NCBI RefSeq assembly: GCF_012726195.1 | Contig: NZ_JAASAF010000009.1 | Location: 62,001-126,000 of the forward strand | Reading direction: 5' to 3' | From: Rhodococcus sp. HNM0563 | GTDB lineage: Bacteria; Actinomycetota; Actinomycetes; Mycobacteriales; Mycobacteriaceae | Length of the DNA: 64,000 nt | Shown here: positions 10,215 through 19,807 of the stretch, piece by piece | How the letters are laid out: each line of letters starts with the position of its first letter | How positions within the stretch are numbered: position 1 is the first letter of the stretch | Notes under the pieces: model-generated | The model's database searches: none | What the model saw: the letters and a program-made list of their open reading frames with translations, nothing else | Told to the model about the DNA's origin: nothing | Program-made: the position numbers and the translations under genes

Positions 10215-11174
10215 ATGCTGAACTACGCTCTGCGACGGATTCCCTCCGCGCTCGTCGTCCTCGCCGTCGGATCCGTACTGATCTTCGCGCTGCTCCGCTT
10301 GGTTCCCGGCGATCCCGCCATGGTCCTCGCGGGACCGGATGCACCCCCGGAAGCGATCGACGCCCTGCGCGCCGAACTCGGACTCACCGGATCTCCCATT
10401 GCACAGTATTTCTCGTGGCTCTCCGGGATCATCACGTTCGATCCGGGCAGGTCGCTGATCCTCGGCGGTGAGATCAGTTCGCTCCTGCTCGACGCACTCG
10501 GGAACACCCTCGTGCTTGCGCTGTCGGCCCTGGTCCTCGCTGTTGCCGTAGCACTGATTCTGAGCACCGGGTCGGTAATCGTGGACCGGAAGTGGCTGGG
10601 CAGCATCGTGACCACTTTCGGTACTGTCGCCGTGGCCATTCCGAACTTCGTCACCGGTGCGGCCTTGGTGGTTTTCTTCGGTGTCGTGTGGGCCGTCCTA
10701 CCGGCCGGCGGCACACCCCGCAGGGGATTTCTCGACGATATCGGCATCTCGACGCAGTACCTGATCCTGCCCGCGGTGTGCCTGGCGTTGCCGATCGCGG
10801 CCTCACTGACGCGGTTCCTCACCGAATCGCTGCGCACCCAACTCGAGGAGCCCTACGTCACGACCGCACGGGCTCTGGGTATCTCCCGGCGGCGGATCGT
10901 GCTCACGCAGGCCCTCCCGAATGCTCTTCCTGCATCGATCACCGTCCTCGGCATCCAGATCGGCCACCTGCTCGGAGGCGCCGTGTTGGTGGAAGCGATC
11001 TTCGCGTGGCCCGGGCTCGGCCATCTCATCGAGCGCGCCATCTCGAGCCGGGACTACCCGGTGGTGCAGGTGATGCTGCTGTTCTCGGTGGCACTGTTCG
11101 TGATCATCCAGTTGATCACCGACCTGGTCAATGCGTCGCTCGATCCTCGAATCCGGCTGGGAGACAGAGCATGA
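10215..11174 (+). CDS. ABC transporter permease (DppB type)
   Basis: A 319-residue inner-membrane permease with about six membrane segments. It has the DppB-type N-terminus (MLNYALRRIPSALVVLAVGS, LLRLVPGDPA) and the EAA loop YVTTARALGISRRRIVLTQALPNAL (about residues 215-240) that docks on the ATPase. It starts six bases after the binding-protein gene and overlaps the next permease by 4 bases (ATGA). Confidence 0.92.
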   Translation: MLNYALRRIPSALVVLAVGSVLIFALLRLVPGDPAMVLAGPDAPPEAIDALRAELGLTGSPIAQYFSWLSGIITFDPGRSLILGGEISSLLLDALGNTLVLALSALVLAVAVALILSTGSVIVDRKWLGSIVTTFGTVAVAIPNFVTGAALVVFFGVVWAVLPAGGTPRRGFLDDIGISTQYLILPAVCLALPIAASLTRFLTESLRTQLEEPYVTTARALGISRRRIVLTQALPNALPASITVLGIQIGHLLGGAVLVEAIFAWPGLGHLIERAISSRDYPVVQVMLLFSVALFVIIQLITDLVNASLDPRIRLGDRA

Positions 11175-12037
11175 GTACTACGACTGTCACTGCTGACTCG
11201 ATTTCCCCGGTGGGTGCGGATCGCGACAGCGCCTGGAGCGCACTTCGCCGCGGCCGCGGTCTGGCTGGTCTGATCCTGGTCGGGATCGTGGTCCTGGCCG
11301 GAGTGTTCGCGCCGTGGCTCGCCCCGTTTGCACCCGACCAGCAGATCCCCGGTGCCACTCTCCAACCGCCGGGCGGCGAACATCTCCTCGGTACGGACTC
11401 CGTCGGCCGCGACGTCCTCTCCCGCACCCTGTACGGCATCCGCATCGACCTGCTCGTCGTGTTCCTGGCGGTTCCGGTAGGCGCGGCGCTCGGTTCGCTG
11501 CTCGGTCTGGCCGCGACCCGGTATGACTGGCTCGACACACTCGTCCAGCGCGCATTCGATCTGATCATCGCGTTCCCGACCATCGTGCTGGCCATCGCTC
11601 TGGCGATGGTGATCGGCCCGGGTGTATGGACGATCGCCACGGTGATCGTGCTCGCCGAGATCCCGGTGTTCGGACGGCTGATGCGGACATCGGTCCTCAC
11701 GGTGCGCCAGGCACCGTACATCGAGGCAGCACGATCCGTCGGCGCCGATGAGGGATGGATCATGCGCCGGCACATCCTCCCGAATTGCCTCGAACCACTC
11801 ACGGTGCAACTCGCGCTCGCGATGTCTGTCGGAGTGTTCATCGAAGGTGCAATGAGCTTCCTCGGCCTCGGGATCACACCGCCCACACCGTCCCTGGGCT
11901 CGCTCATCAAGGAGGGCACCCAGAATGCCTATCACTCACCGTTGTTCGTCGTAGGTCCCCTGGTCGTGGTCGTCGTTCTCGTCCTCGGCCTCCTCCTGAT
12001 CTCACAAGCACTGGCCGCCCGTTCGCGTCGCCGCTGA
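11171..12037 (+). CDS. ABC transporter permease (DppC type)
   Basis: A 288-residue permease of the DppC family. The marker LLGTDSVGRDVLSRTLYGIRI is near residues 72-92. The EAA loop reads YIEAARSVGADEGWIMRRHILPN, and the conserved SFLGLGITPPTPSLGSLI follows. The ATG at 11171 overlaps the upstream stop, so translation is coupled. It pairs with the DppB-type permease to form the channel. Confidence 0.92.
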   Translation: MSTTTVTADSISPVGADRDSAWSALRRGRGLAGLILVGIVVLAGVFAPWLAPFAPDQQIPGATLQPPGGEHLLGTDSVGRDVLSRTLYGIRIDLLVVFLAVPVGAALGSLLGLAATRYDWLDTLVQRAFDLIIAFPTIVLAIALAMVIGPGVWTIATVIVLAEIPVFGRLMRTSVLTVRQAPYIEAARSVGADEGWIMRRHILPNCLEPLTVQLALAMSVGVFIEGAMSFLGLGITPPTPSLGSLIKEGTQNAYHSPLFVVGPLVVVVVLVLGLLLISQALAARSRRR

Positions 12038-12069
12038 CACCGGCCGCACTCACCAGCAAGGACCTTCCT

Positions 12070-13710
12070 GTGACCACACCACTGCTCGCCGTCTCCGGTC
12101 TCACCATCGACTTCGGGACCGGGCATCCCGCCGTCGACAACGTCTCGCTCCAGATCGAACGCGGCGAGGTCGTCGCGCTGGTCGGCGAATCCGGATCAGG
12201 CAAGTCCATGACCGCGCGGGCGATCCTCGGCCTCCTCCCTGCGACCGCGTCCGTAGCGGGCTCGATCCTCCTGGGCGGAGCCGAGATGATCGGTGCCGAG
12301 GAGAGCGACCTCGCGCGCTATCGCGGCTCCGACGTCGCATTGATCTTCCAGGAACCGCAAAGCGCGTTGAATCCGGTGCGCCGCATCGGTTGGCAACTGC
12401 GCGAGGCCATCCGCGCACACAGGAAGGTCTCGAAAGCCGAGGCGAGGGCACTCGCGATCTCTCTTCTCGAACAGGTCGAAATCCCCGAACCCGCGAAGCG
12501 GGTGGACCACTTTCCCCATCAACTCTCCGGCGGGCAGAAACAGCGTGTCGCGATTGCGCTCGCACTCGCGAACGATCCCGATCTGCTCGTCGCCGACGAA
12601 CCCACGACCGCACTCGATGTCACTGTCCAGGCGGAGATCCTCGCACTGCTCGGTCGTATTCGTGAGCGCACCGGCATGGGCATCCTGCTCATCACCCACA
12701 ACATGGGCGTCGTCGCCCAGCACGCCGACCGCGTGGTGGTCATGCGCAACGGAGTGGTCGTCGAGACCGACACGGCGCACTCGCTCTTCGATGCGCCCGA
12801 GCACCCGTACACTCGGGCGCTGCTCGCCGCTGTACCCCGTTTGCCCGAGCACGCGAGCACCACGGTTGCCGAGAAGCCCGCCGGGGACGTCGTCCTCGAA
12901 CTCGACAAGGTGGGCGTCACCTATCCCGCGCGGCGCGGCACCGCGGCGTTCCGCGCTGTCGACTCCGTCGACCTGACCGTGCACGCCGGCGAAGTGGTCG
13001 GCCTCGTCGGTGAATCCGGTTCCGGCAAGTCCACTCTCGGTCGCGTCGCCCTCGGCCTCGTCCAGGCGACATCCGGGCGGGTGTCCGTCGAGGGCCAGGA
13101 CCTATCCTCTATCTCCGCCACTCGGCTCCGCACCCTACGTCGCGATGTGGCGTTCGTGCAGCAGGATCCCGCTACCTCACTCGATCCGCGGCTTTCTGTC
13201 GGAGCCAGTGTCCGTGAGCCCCTGGACGTGCATTCCGTGGGTACCCCGGCAGAACGACGGAAGCGGGTTCTCGATCTGTTCGATGCCGTGCGCCTGCCTG
13301 CGGCCCTCACCGACCGTTTCCCGCATCAGCTCTCCGGCGGACAGCGGCAGCGTATCGCGCTGGCCCGAGCGCTGGCTCTGGCGCCCCGGCTGCTCATCGC
13401 GGACGAGCCCACCAGTGCGCTCGACGTGTCGGTGCAAGCCGAGGTGCTCGACCTGTTCGCCGAGATCCAGCGCGAACTCGGGTTCGCGTGCTTGTTCATC
13501 AGTCACGATCTGGCTGTGGTGCACCAGGTTGCCGACCGCGTCGTGGTGCTGCAGTCGGGGGCGGTCGTCGAGACCGGTCCGGTTGATGCTGTCTTCACTT
13601 CACCGCGCGAGCCGTACTCCCGGGCACTCATCGACGCGGTGCCGGTCCCCGATCCGGCGCGACGTCGGACCCACGCTGCACTGTCTGGTCTGACAGCGCT
13701 GTCTGTCTGA
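12070..13710 (+). CDS. Fused two-domain ABC transporter ATPase (DppD-DppF type)
   Basis: A 546-residue protein joining two ATPase domains. Domain 1 has Walker [11 protein letters not shown] (about residue 41), signature LSGGQKQR and Walker B LLVADEPT. Domain 2 has Walker [11 protein letters not shown] (about 318), signature LSGGQRQR and LLIADEPT. Each is followed by an [12 protein letters not shown] or [12 protein letters not shown] oligopeptide-ABC tail, so one polypeptide supplies both motor subunits. The GTG at 12070 begins [10 protein letters not shown]; the open frame upstream is a shadow of the permease gene. It is the last gene of the TauD/ABC operon. Confidence 0.92.
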   Translation: MTTPLLAVSGLTIDFGTGHPAVDNVSLQIERGEVVALVGESGSGKSMTARAILGLLPATASVAGSILLGGAEMIGAEESDLARYRGSDVALIFQEPQSALNPVRRIGWQLREAIRAHRKVSKAEARALAISLLEQVEIPEPAKRVDHFPHQLSGGQKQRVAIALALANDPDLLVADEPTTALDVTVQAEILALLGRIRERTGMGILLITHNMGVVAQHADRVVVMRNGVVVETDTAHSLFDAPEHPYTRALLAAVPRLPEHASTTVAEKPAGDVVLELDKVGVTYPARRGTAAFRAVDSVDLTVHAGEVVGLVGESGSGKSTLGRVALGLVQATSGRVSVEGQDLSSISATRLRTLRRDVAFVQQDPATSLDPRLSVGASVREPLDVHSVGTPAERRKRVLDLFDAVRLPAALTDRFPHQLSGGQRQRIALARALALAPRLLIADEPTSALDVSVQAEVLDLFAEIQRELGFACLFISHDLAVVHQVADRVVVLQSGAVVETGPVDAVFTSPREPYSRALIDAVPVPDPARRRTHAALSGLTALSV

Positions 13711-13748
13711 GACCTTCTCAGCACCGCACGACCTGGATAGGTAGGAGA

Positions 13749-13805
13749 TGACAGTAGGTGTCGCATATTTCGATACACCAACCACCATTCGCGGCACCTA
13801 CGTCA
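13749..13805. terminator. Long imperfect hairpin between the ABC operon and the OYE gene
   Basis: The arms TGACAGTAGGTGTCGC (13749-13764) and GCGGCACCTACGTCA (13791-13805) pair as 4 + 7 + 3 Watson-Crick pairs with one bulged A and one G-U, around a 26-base loop. It lies exactly where two converging genes end, and the right arm includes the OYE gene stop codon. A two-way terminator is the simplest reading, but there is no U tract. It also marks the edge of the block that splits the mft locus. Confidence 0.45.
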
Positions 13806-15770
13806 GACTCCCAACTCCAGTGCCGCGCGGTCGCCTTCGAGGAACGCGGCGTGGGCGCGGCGCGGCGTCACGGCATCGCCTATTCGCGACACGTGGATCC
13901 CGCTCTCCGACAGAGCTGTCCACAGTTCGCCGACCGGCGCTTGGTGCGTCGCGACGACCACTCCGTCGACCGTGAGTACCCGAGTTTTCCCGGTGGGGTG
14001 ATGGACCAGCGACACATGGAGCCTGTTGTCGCGGACCACCAGCCCTGCGACCGCCACGTCGGGCACCATCCCGATGCCCTTCTCGTGTGCGCGACGCAGC
14101 CAGCCGTCCATGTCGAGGGTGAGGCCGAGGTCCTGGCCGACGATCATTCCGGGGGTACATACCGTCACATCGCAGCCGCGGTCGGCGAGTAGCTCGGCGA
14201 CCGACGTCGCCTCGTGGAATCCGAGATCGTCGACGACGAGTATCCGGCCGGACAGCGTTGCGCGACCTTCCAATACGTCGCGCACATCGACGACCTGCTC
14301 GATCGCAGCGGCCCATGCAGGACGGAGTGGACGTGCACCCGTCGCCACGATTACCGCGTCGGGCCGCAGCTCGCGGATGACGTCGACATCGACGTCGACG
14401 CCTGTACGGATCTCGACACCGGCCCGCAGGCATTCCGCTTCGAGTCTCGTCACGATGCCGAGGAGCTCACCGCGGTGAGGTGCAGCCGCGGCACCGCGAA
14501 TCTGACCTCCTGTCAGCGTCTTCCGCTCACACAGCGTGACGACGTGGCCACGATCAGCAGCGGTCGCCGCAGCCTGCAATCCGGCAGGCCCGCCGCCCAC
14601 TACCAGTACTCTGCGGCCCGGTGCGCGCACCTCGGGTAGCAATACCGATTCCCGGCCCGCGCGCGGGTTCACGGTGCAGCCGATCCACCGGCCGAGACCG
14701 ACGCGGCCGATGCATTCCTGATTGCAGCCGATACACGGGCGCACCTCGTCGTCGAGGCCCGAGAGAACCTTTCCGGCGAAGTCCGGATCGGCGATCTGTG
14801 CTCGCACCGCACCCACGAGATCGCACACACCGTCGGACAAGGCTGCCCGAACCTGGTCTGGCCTCGTGAACCGTCCGACACCGACGACCGGCAGGGACAC
14901 CGCGGCGCGGATCGCACTGGGCACGAACAGGGAATAGCCGTGCGGGGTCGCCATGGGTGCTTCGATGAGATGCAGTGTCTCGGTGGCAACGCCGACGGAC
15001 GTGTTCAGGTAGTCGACGTGACCGGTGGTCTCGAGCATCCGGGCAACGTGCACCGAGTCGTCGACGTCGATACCCCCGTCGGTGCCGTCGTACCCGCTCA
15101 GTCGCACCCCGACCACATGGCCCGACCCGATCGCGGCCCGAACACCCGCCAACACCTCGAGCAGCAGCCGTGCACGTCCGTGCAGATCGCCGCCGTATCG
15201 GTCGGTGCGAGGATTGGTGCCGGACGCCAGGAAGGCACGCAGGATCGAGGCCTGCGAGCATTGGATCTCGACGCCGTCGAAGCCGCCGTCGATGCATCGA
15301 CGCGCCACGTCGGCGTATCCCTCGATGAGTTCGGCGATCTCGCGTTCGCCCACTTCCATCGGTACTTCCCGGAACAACGGGTCGGGATCGGTTCCCGGCG
15401 ACCACAGCGGGCGCCCGGTGTACATCGAGCTGCCTTGCGCTCCGTTGTGGTTGAGCTGCGCGAGGAGCCGTGTGCCGTGTCGATGCACCGCGTCGGCAAG
15501 CCGCCGGTAGCCGGGCAGTACCGCCGGATCCCACCCACGAATCAGTTTTTCGTACGGCCGATCCGAGGGGTGCACGGTGTGTTCCTCGGTGATGATCATG
15601 GCTGCACCGCCGCGTGCACGCGCCTCGTAGTAGGCGATGTGCTGATCGGTGATCACGCCGTCGATCGCGAAGTTGGTGAGGTGGGCGGGGAAGATCATGC
15701 GGTTGCGCAGCGTGAACGGGCCGATCCGCAGGGTGTCCCGGGGATCGGCTCCGTCCGCGTTGCGCGACAT
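13803..15770 (-). CDS. Mycofactocin-system FadH/OYE-family oxidoreductase (second copy)
   Basis: A 655-residue fusion like 2,4-dienoyl-CoA reductase. An N-terminal OYE TIM barrel binding FMN (LRIGPFTLRNRMIFPAHLTNF) is followed by the iron-sulfur cysteines CIGCNQECIG and GCTVNP (about residues 340-365). An FAD/NAD domain starting at VLVVGGGPAGLQAA follows. Members beside mft genes are classed as mycofactocin-system FadH/OYE oxidoreductases; their substrates are not established. The start at 15770 (MSRNADGADP) lies 4 bases after the SDR stop. The longer frame would overlap the SDR. Confidence 0.88.
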   Translation of the reverse strand: MSRNADGADPRDTLRIGPFTLRNRMIFPAHLTNFAIDGVITDQHIAYYEARARGGAAMIITEEHTVHPSDRPYEKLIRGWDPAVLPGYRRLADAVHRHGTRLLAQLNHNGAQGSSMYTGRPLWSPGTDPDPLFREVPMEVGEREIAELIEGYADVARRCIDGGFDGVEIQCSQASILRAFLASGTNPRTDRYGGDLHGRARLLLEVLAGVRAAIGSGHVVGVRLSGYDGTDGGIDVDDSVHVARMLETTGHVDYLNTSVGVATETLHLIEAPMATPHGYSLFVPSAIRAAVSLPVVGVGRFTRPDQVRAALSDGVCDLVGAVRAQIADPDFAGKVLSGLDDEVRPCIGCNQECIGRVGLGRWIGCTVNPRAGRESVLLPEVRAPGRRVLVVGGGPAGLQAAATAADRGHVVTLCERKTLTGGQIRGAAAAPHRGELLGIVTRLEAECLRAGVEIRTGVDVDVDVIRELRPDAVIVATGARPLRPAWAAAIEQVVDVRDVLEGRATLSGRILVVDDLGFHEATSVAELLADRGCDVTVCTPGMIVGQDLGLTLDMDGWLRRAHEKGIGMVPDVAVAGLVVRDNRLHVSLVHHPTGKTRVLTVDGVVVATHQAPVGELWTALSESGIHVSRIGDAVTPRRAHAAFLEGDRAALELGV

Positions 15771-15774
15771 CGGT

Positions 15775-16587
15775 TCAGACCTTCGAGTTGCCCTGGTCGA
15801 GCGCCATCTGACTTCCGGTGATGGTCTTCGCACGGTCGCTCGCGAGGAACAGCACCGCGTCGGAGATATCGTCGGGGTCGGCGATGGGCTTCTCGGTGAG
15901 AATCGGGACGAAGTTCGGACCCCACGACGGGTGCTTCTCGAACAGCTTCAGGACGGCGACGTCGGTACCCATCGGGGTGTTCACGCCGTACGGGTGGATG
16001 GAGTTGACGCGGATGTTGAACTCGCCGAGTTCCTTCGCGGCGGCCTGAGTGATGCCCACGAGTCCGAATTTCGCTGCCGCGTAATTGATCTGGCCCGGCA
16101 TCGCTTTGAGGCCCGCGACCGAGCTGACGACGATGATGGATCCGCCGTTGCCCGCCTCGATCATCGCGGGTGCCGCAGCCTTGAGGGTCTTGAACACACC
16201 CGTGAGGTTGATATCGATGAGCTCTTCGAACTGGTCGTCGGGCATTTCCCAGAATCTGTTCCATGTGCAGATACCCGCATTGGCCACCACGACGTCGAGC
16301 CGGCCGAATTGCGCCACACCCTCGTCGACGACGGATTTCAAGGCGGCGCTGTCGCGGACGTCTCCGATGCGGGCCACGATCTTGCCGCCCACCTCCTCGA
16401 CCAACCGGACGGTCTCGTGGAAGTCGTCCTCGGTTGCCTGCTCGTAGGTGGCGTAGTCCGTGACCGATTTCGCGACGTCGATCCCGATGATCGACGCGCC
16501 TTCGCGCGCGAACCGCAGAGCGTGGCTGCGGCCCTGTCCCCGCGCGATACCGGTGATGAAGACGACCTTGCCGTCGAATTCGCCCAT
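15775..16587 (-). CDS. Mycofactocin-coupled SDR-family oxidoreductase
   Basis: A 270-residue short-chain dehydrogenase. The nucleotide motif is TGIARGQG (residues 12-19), and catalytic Tyr-Lys are in NYAAAKFG (about 160-167). A lengthened segment after the first strand (YATYEQATEDDFHETVRLVEE) is typical of mycofactocin-coupled SDRs such as carveol dehydrogenase. These hold NAD tightly and pass hydride to mycofactocin. It sits between the two OYE-type genes on the same strand as mftABCD, which fits a local user of the cofactor. The alcohol substrate is unknown. Confidence 0.92.
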   Translation of the reverse strand: MGEFDGKVVFITGIARGQGRSHALRFAREGASIIGIDVAKSVTDYATYEQATEDDFHETVRLVEEVGGKIVARIGDVRDSAALKSVVDEGVAQFGRLDVVVANAGICTWNRFWEMPDDQFEELIDINLTGVFKTLKAAAPAMIEAGNGGSIIVVSSVAGLKAMPGQINYAAAKFGLVGITQAAAKELGEFNIRVNSIHPYGVNTPMGTDVAVLKLFEKHPSWGPNFVPILTEKPIADPDDISDAVLFLASDRAKTITGSQMALDQGNSKV

Positions 16588-16638
16588 TGCAGCCGTTCCC
16601 TTCGATCGTCGAGTAGAACCTGTTTCAGTTTGCTCAGA

Positions 16639-18555
16639 TTACAGCGTCCGCCCCAGTTCGTATCCTTCCTCGACCGCTGAGCGGACGGTTCTCGGTGCGA
16701 CGCAGTCGCCGATACGCAGCGCCTTCGGCCGCCCGGGCGAACCCGGACGCAGCGGTGCGCAGTCGACGAGGGTCGCCCCCTCCACCACCACCGATTCGTT
16801 CGAATGGCGGCACCCGAGGTGAACACCGTTGCCATCGACCGCACTCACCCTGACGTCGAGGTGCCGGGTGATATCGGCCCGCACCATCCTCGTGTTCGCC
16901 GCGACCAGGTCGCCGGTGGGCGCCAGCCGTGAACCGGCGATCGAGTCGGCTGTCGCATAGTGCACCTCCGCGCCGCGCTCGGCGAGATGTTCGGCCACCG
17001 AGACGGCGATCGGGCCGCCCGCCGGGTCCCAGACAACTACTGGGCCCGACGGCAGGTCGGGGTGCGCCAGCACCTCGGTCGCCGTGACATACCGGCTCTC
17101 GTCTACAACCGGAAACCCTGGAGACCGGGGCTCTCCACCGGTCGCCAGTACCACCGCGATACCGGCCGCAACTGCCGACTCGATGTCGGTAGCGCCGGCC
17201 TCGGTGCCGGTCCGGATGTCGACTCCGAGTGCACGACAACGACTCTCGATCCACGTAGTGAGTGCGGCAAAATCGGCGCGCCCTCGTCCGACCGAGATCA
17301 GCGACATCAGTCCTCCGACACGTTCGTCCCGCTCGGTCAATACGACGCGGTGCCCGCGTTCGGCGAGCACACGCGCAGCTTCGAGACCGGCCGGTCCCCC
17401 GCCGACGATCATCACGTCGCGGGGGTCGTCTGCGTGCCGAACCAGCGGCCGGGTCTCTCGCCCGGCCTCGGCGTTTCCGATGCATCCGACGATCGGGTTG
17501 CGGAAATCCCGGACGAGACACGCTTGATTGCATCGCACGCACGGTCTCGGCCGTCGACCGCCCCGGATCGATCGCACGAGATCGGGATCAGCGATCTGGG
17601 CGCGCGTCATCTCGACCATGTCGCAGATCCCGCCGAGAGCCTGTGCCGCGCGAACGGGGTCGACGACACTGCCCTGCAGGACCACCGGCACGGCGCCTTC
17701 GACGGCGTGGCGTATCCCGCGACACAACTCGTCGTTGAACGTTTCGGGGGTGTGTGCGTCGGGCCGGTAGGTCTCGGGTGTGTACAGACCACCGCGCACG
17801 ACGGTGAGCAGGTCGAGGTGCGGGGCGAGCTCGCGGGCCCACACGGCCGCAGCATCCGGGGTGATACCCGCCCAGGGGGCGTTCTCGTCGCACGAGAGGC
17901 GCAGTGCCACGATTCGTTGTGTTCCGAGCTCGTCGCGAACGGCGGTCAGCACCTCGCGCAACAGGAGCAGCCGATCGGCACCGTAGGCATCCGCGCGGTG
18001 GTTGGTCAGCCCGGACAGGAACTGGCGCAGCAACGCGGTGGGTCCGGCGTCGAGTTCGACACCGTCGGTATCCGCCGCGACGGAGATCGCCGCGGCACGC
18101 CGGAATCCCTCGATGACGGCATCGATGTCGGCGGCGGTCATCTCGGCGGGCAGTTCACGGGTCGCCGGGTCAGGTACACGCGACGGAGCCCACAGAGCCG
18201 ACTGAGACCAGGCGCTGGACCCCTGCAGGCCGCTGTGCCCGAGGCCGGCGAGGACGAGAGAACCGAGGGGACGGCACGCGTCGACGATCCCTGCCCACCC
18301 GGTCCCGCTGACTTCTGCGAGGGGCGCGCGCTCGTAGGGATGATCGAGACGGTGGACCGAGGCGACCTCGGTGACAACGATGCCGGCGCCGCCGCGCGCA
18401 CGCCGCTCGTAGTAGGCGACGTGCTCAGCCGAGAACGCCCTTCTCTCTGCGAGATTCGTCTCATGTGGACCGAAGATCACCCTCGCCGGAGCGGTGCGTC
18501 CGGCGAGGGTGATCGGATCGGTGAGCCTGATCGGGCAGGCACGCCCTGAGCTCAT
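16639..18555 (-). CDS. Mycofactocin-system FadH/OYE-family oxidoreductase (first copy)
   Basis: A 638-residue protein of the same plan as the gene at 13803 but clearly divergent. It has an OYE barrel with FGPHETNL in place of the usual catalytic neighbourhood, cluster cysteines CVRCNQACLV and GCIGNAEAG (about residues 335-360), then an FAD domain from VMIVGGGPAGLEAARVL. It begins 22 bases after mftD, so it belongs to the mftABCD transcript. Having two different FadH/OYE proteins is a known arrangement at mft loci, but their reactions remain undefined. Confidence 0.88.
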   Translation of the reverse strand: MSSGRACPIRLTDPITLAGRTAPARVIFGPHETNLAERRAFSAEHVAYYERRARGGAGIVVTEVASVHRLDHPYERAPLAEVSGTGWAGIVDACRPLGSLVLAGLGHSGLQGSSAWSQSALWAPSRVPDPATRELPAEMTAADIDAVIEGFRRAAAISVAADTDGVELDAGPTALLRQFLSGLTNHRADAYGADRLLLLREVLTAVRDELGTQRIVALRLSCDENAPWAGITPDAAAVWARELAPHLDLLTVVRGGLYTPETYRPDAHTPETFNDELCRGIRHAVEGAVPVVLQGSVVDPVRAAQALGGICDMVEMTRAQIADPDLVRSIRGGRRPRPCVRCNQACLVRDFRNPIVGCIGNAEAGRETRPLVRHADDPRDVMIVGGGPAGLEAARVLAERGHRVVLTERDERVGGLMSLISVGRGRADFAALTTWIESRCRALGVDIRTGTEAGATDIESAVAAGIAVVLATGGEPRSPGFPVVDESRYVTATEVLAHPDLPSGPVVVWDPAGGPIAVSVAEHLAERGAEVHYATADSIAGSRLAPTGDLVAANTRMVRADITRHLDVRVSAVDGNGVHLGCRHSNESVVVEGATLVDCAPLRPGSPGRPKALRIGDCVAPRTVRSAVEEGYELGRTL

Positions 18556-18577
18556 CTGTGTCGGAACGAGGTTCGTC

Positions 18578-19786
18578 TCAGATACCGAGGTCGCGGCGGA
18601 ACCCGGCCGGCACGAACACGTCGTCCGGGGTCAGCTCGTGGATCGAGTTCTTACCGAGACCCATGAGAGCGGAGCCGATCCCACCACTGAGGATGTCGAG
18701 GACGTTCTCGACACCGGCCTGACCATTCGCGGCGAGGCCCCACAGGTAAGCACGTCCGATGAGAACGCCCTTGGCCCCGAGCGCCAGTGCCTTGACGACA
18801 TCGCTGCCGCGGCGGATACCGCCGTCGAGCAGCACTTCGACGTCCTTGCCGACCGCCTCGGCGATAGCAGGCAGCGCGCGAATCGGCGCGGGAGTGCCGT
18901 CGAGGTTGTTACCGCCGTGGTTCGACACCGAGATCGCGGTGACTCCGGCATCGACTGCACGCTTGGCGTCGTCGACGCGCATGACGCCCTTGAGTACGAA
19001 CGGTCCGTCGCCCCACTGCTCACGCAACCACGCGACGTCCTCCCACGTGGGCAGCGGGGTGGTCATCCACTCGCCGTACGCACCGAAGAACGTGGGCGCT
19101 TCTCCGCCCGGGGGCGTGAGGTTCGGTGTGGTCAGATCGGGGACTCCGCCCGTCTTGGCCCACTCGAGCAGCCACTTGGGACGTGTGATGCCCTCGGGCC
19201 CGAACTTGATCATCGCGTCGAGATTCATCTTCTCGGGGATGGCCGGGCTGCCCCAGTCGCGACCGTTGGAGAACGACCAGTCGAGGGTCATGATCAGACC
19301 CTTCGCCCCGGCTGCGCGAGCACGTTCCATGCGCTGGACGAGCACCTCACGGCTGCCCACCCAGTACATCTGGAAGAACGTCTTGTCGTTGACCGCGGCG
19401 ACATCTTCGATGGACTTGCTCGCGAACGAGCTCAATCCCATCGCCACACCTCGGGCAGCCGCGGCGCGCGCCACCGCGACCTCACCGTCGGGATGCACGG
19501 CCTGCACGCCGGTCGGGGAGATCATCACCGGCAGTGACACGTCCTGCCCCAGGATCCGGGTACCCATCTCACGTTTGTCGGACAGCCCGGCAACATGCGG
19601 AGCGAAACCGAGTTCGCGGAACGCGGCCGTGTTGTCGTCCACCGTGAGACCGGCTTCCGACCCGGCAACCAGTGCGCCGTAGACGGACTTGGGCAGTCGT
19701 TTGCGGGCGCGCTCCTGCGCGATCGCGACCGTTTCGAACCAGGGGTCCTGGGCCCACGGGTTCTTCAGCCAGGAAGGCTTGGCCAT
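18578..19786 (-). CDS. mftD: Pre-mycofactocin synthase MftD (FMN alpha-hydroxyacid oxidase family)
   Basis: A 402-residue FMN enzyme of the lactate/glycolate oxidase family. Markers are VMISPTGVQAVHPDGEVAVARAAAARG and the active-site VSNHGGNNLDGTPA (about residue 265). VEVLLDGGIRRGSDVVKALALGAKGVLIGR forms the phosphate loop. MftD oxidatively deaminates the AHDP core (from the peptide Val-Tyr) to premycofactocin. It starts 21 bases after mftC. The order mftA-B-C-D is canonical. Confidence 0.95.
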   Translation of the reverse strand: MAKPSWLKNPWAQDPWFETVAIAQERARKRLPKSVYGALVAGSEAGLTVDDNTAAFRELGFAPHVAGLSDKREMGTRILGQDVSLPVMISPTGVQAVHPDGEVAVARAAAARGVAMGLSSFASKSIEDVAAVNDKTFFQMYWVGSREVLVQRMERARAAGAKGLIMTLDWSFSNGRDWGSPAIPEKMNLDAMIKFGPEGITRPKWLLEWAKTGGVPDLTTPNLTPPGGEAPTFFGAYGEWMTTPLPTWEDVAWLREQWGDGPFVLKGVMRVDDAKRAVDAGVTAISVSNHGGNNLDGTPAPIRALPAIAEAVGKDVEVLLDGGIRRGSDVVKALALGAKGVLIGRAYLWGLAANGQAGVENVLDILSGGIGSALMGLGKNSIHELTPDDVFVPAGFRRDLGI

Positions 19787-19807
19787 CTGAAGTGGTCTCC
19801 TCGGGAT

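Noticed and set aside
16960-18549. A 529-codon plus-strand ORF opposite the first OYE-type gene
   Set aside because: The minus-strand product has a full FMN, Fe-S and FAD domain series; the opposite frame does not.
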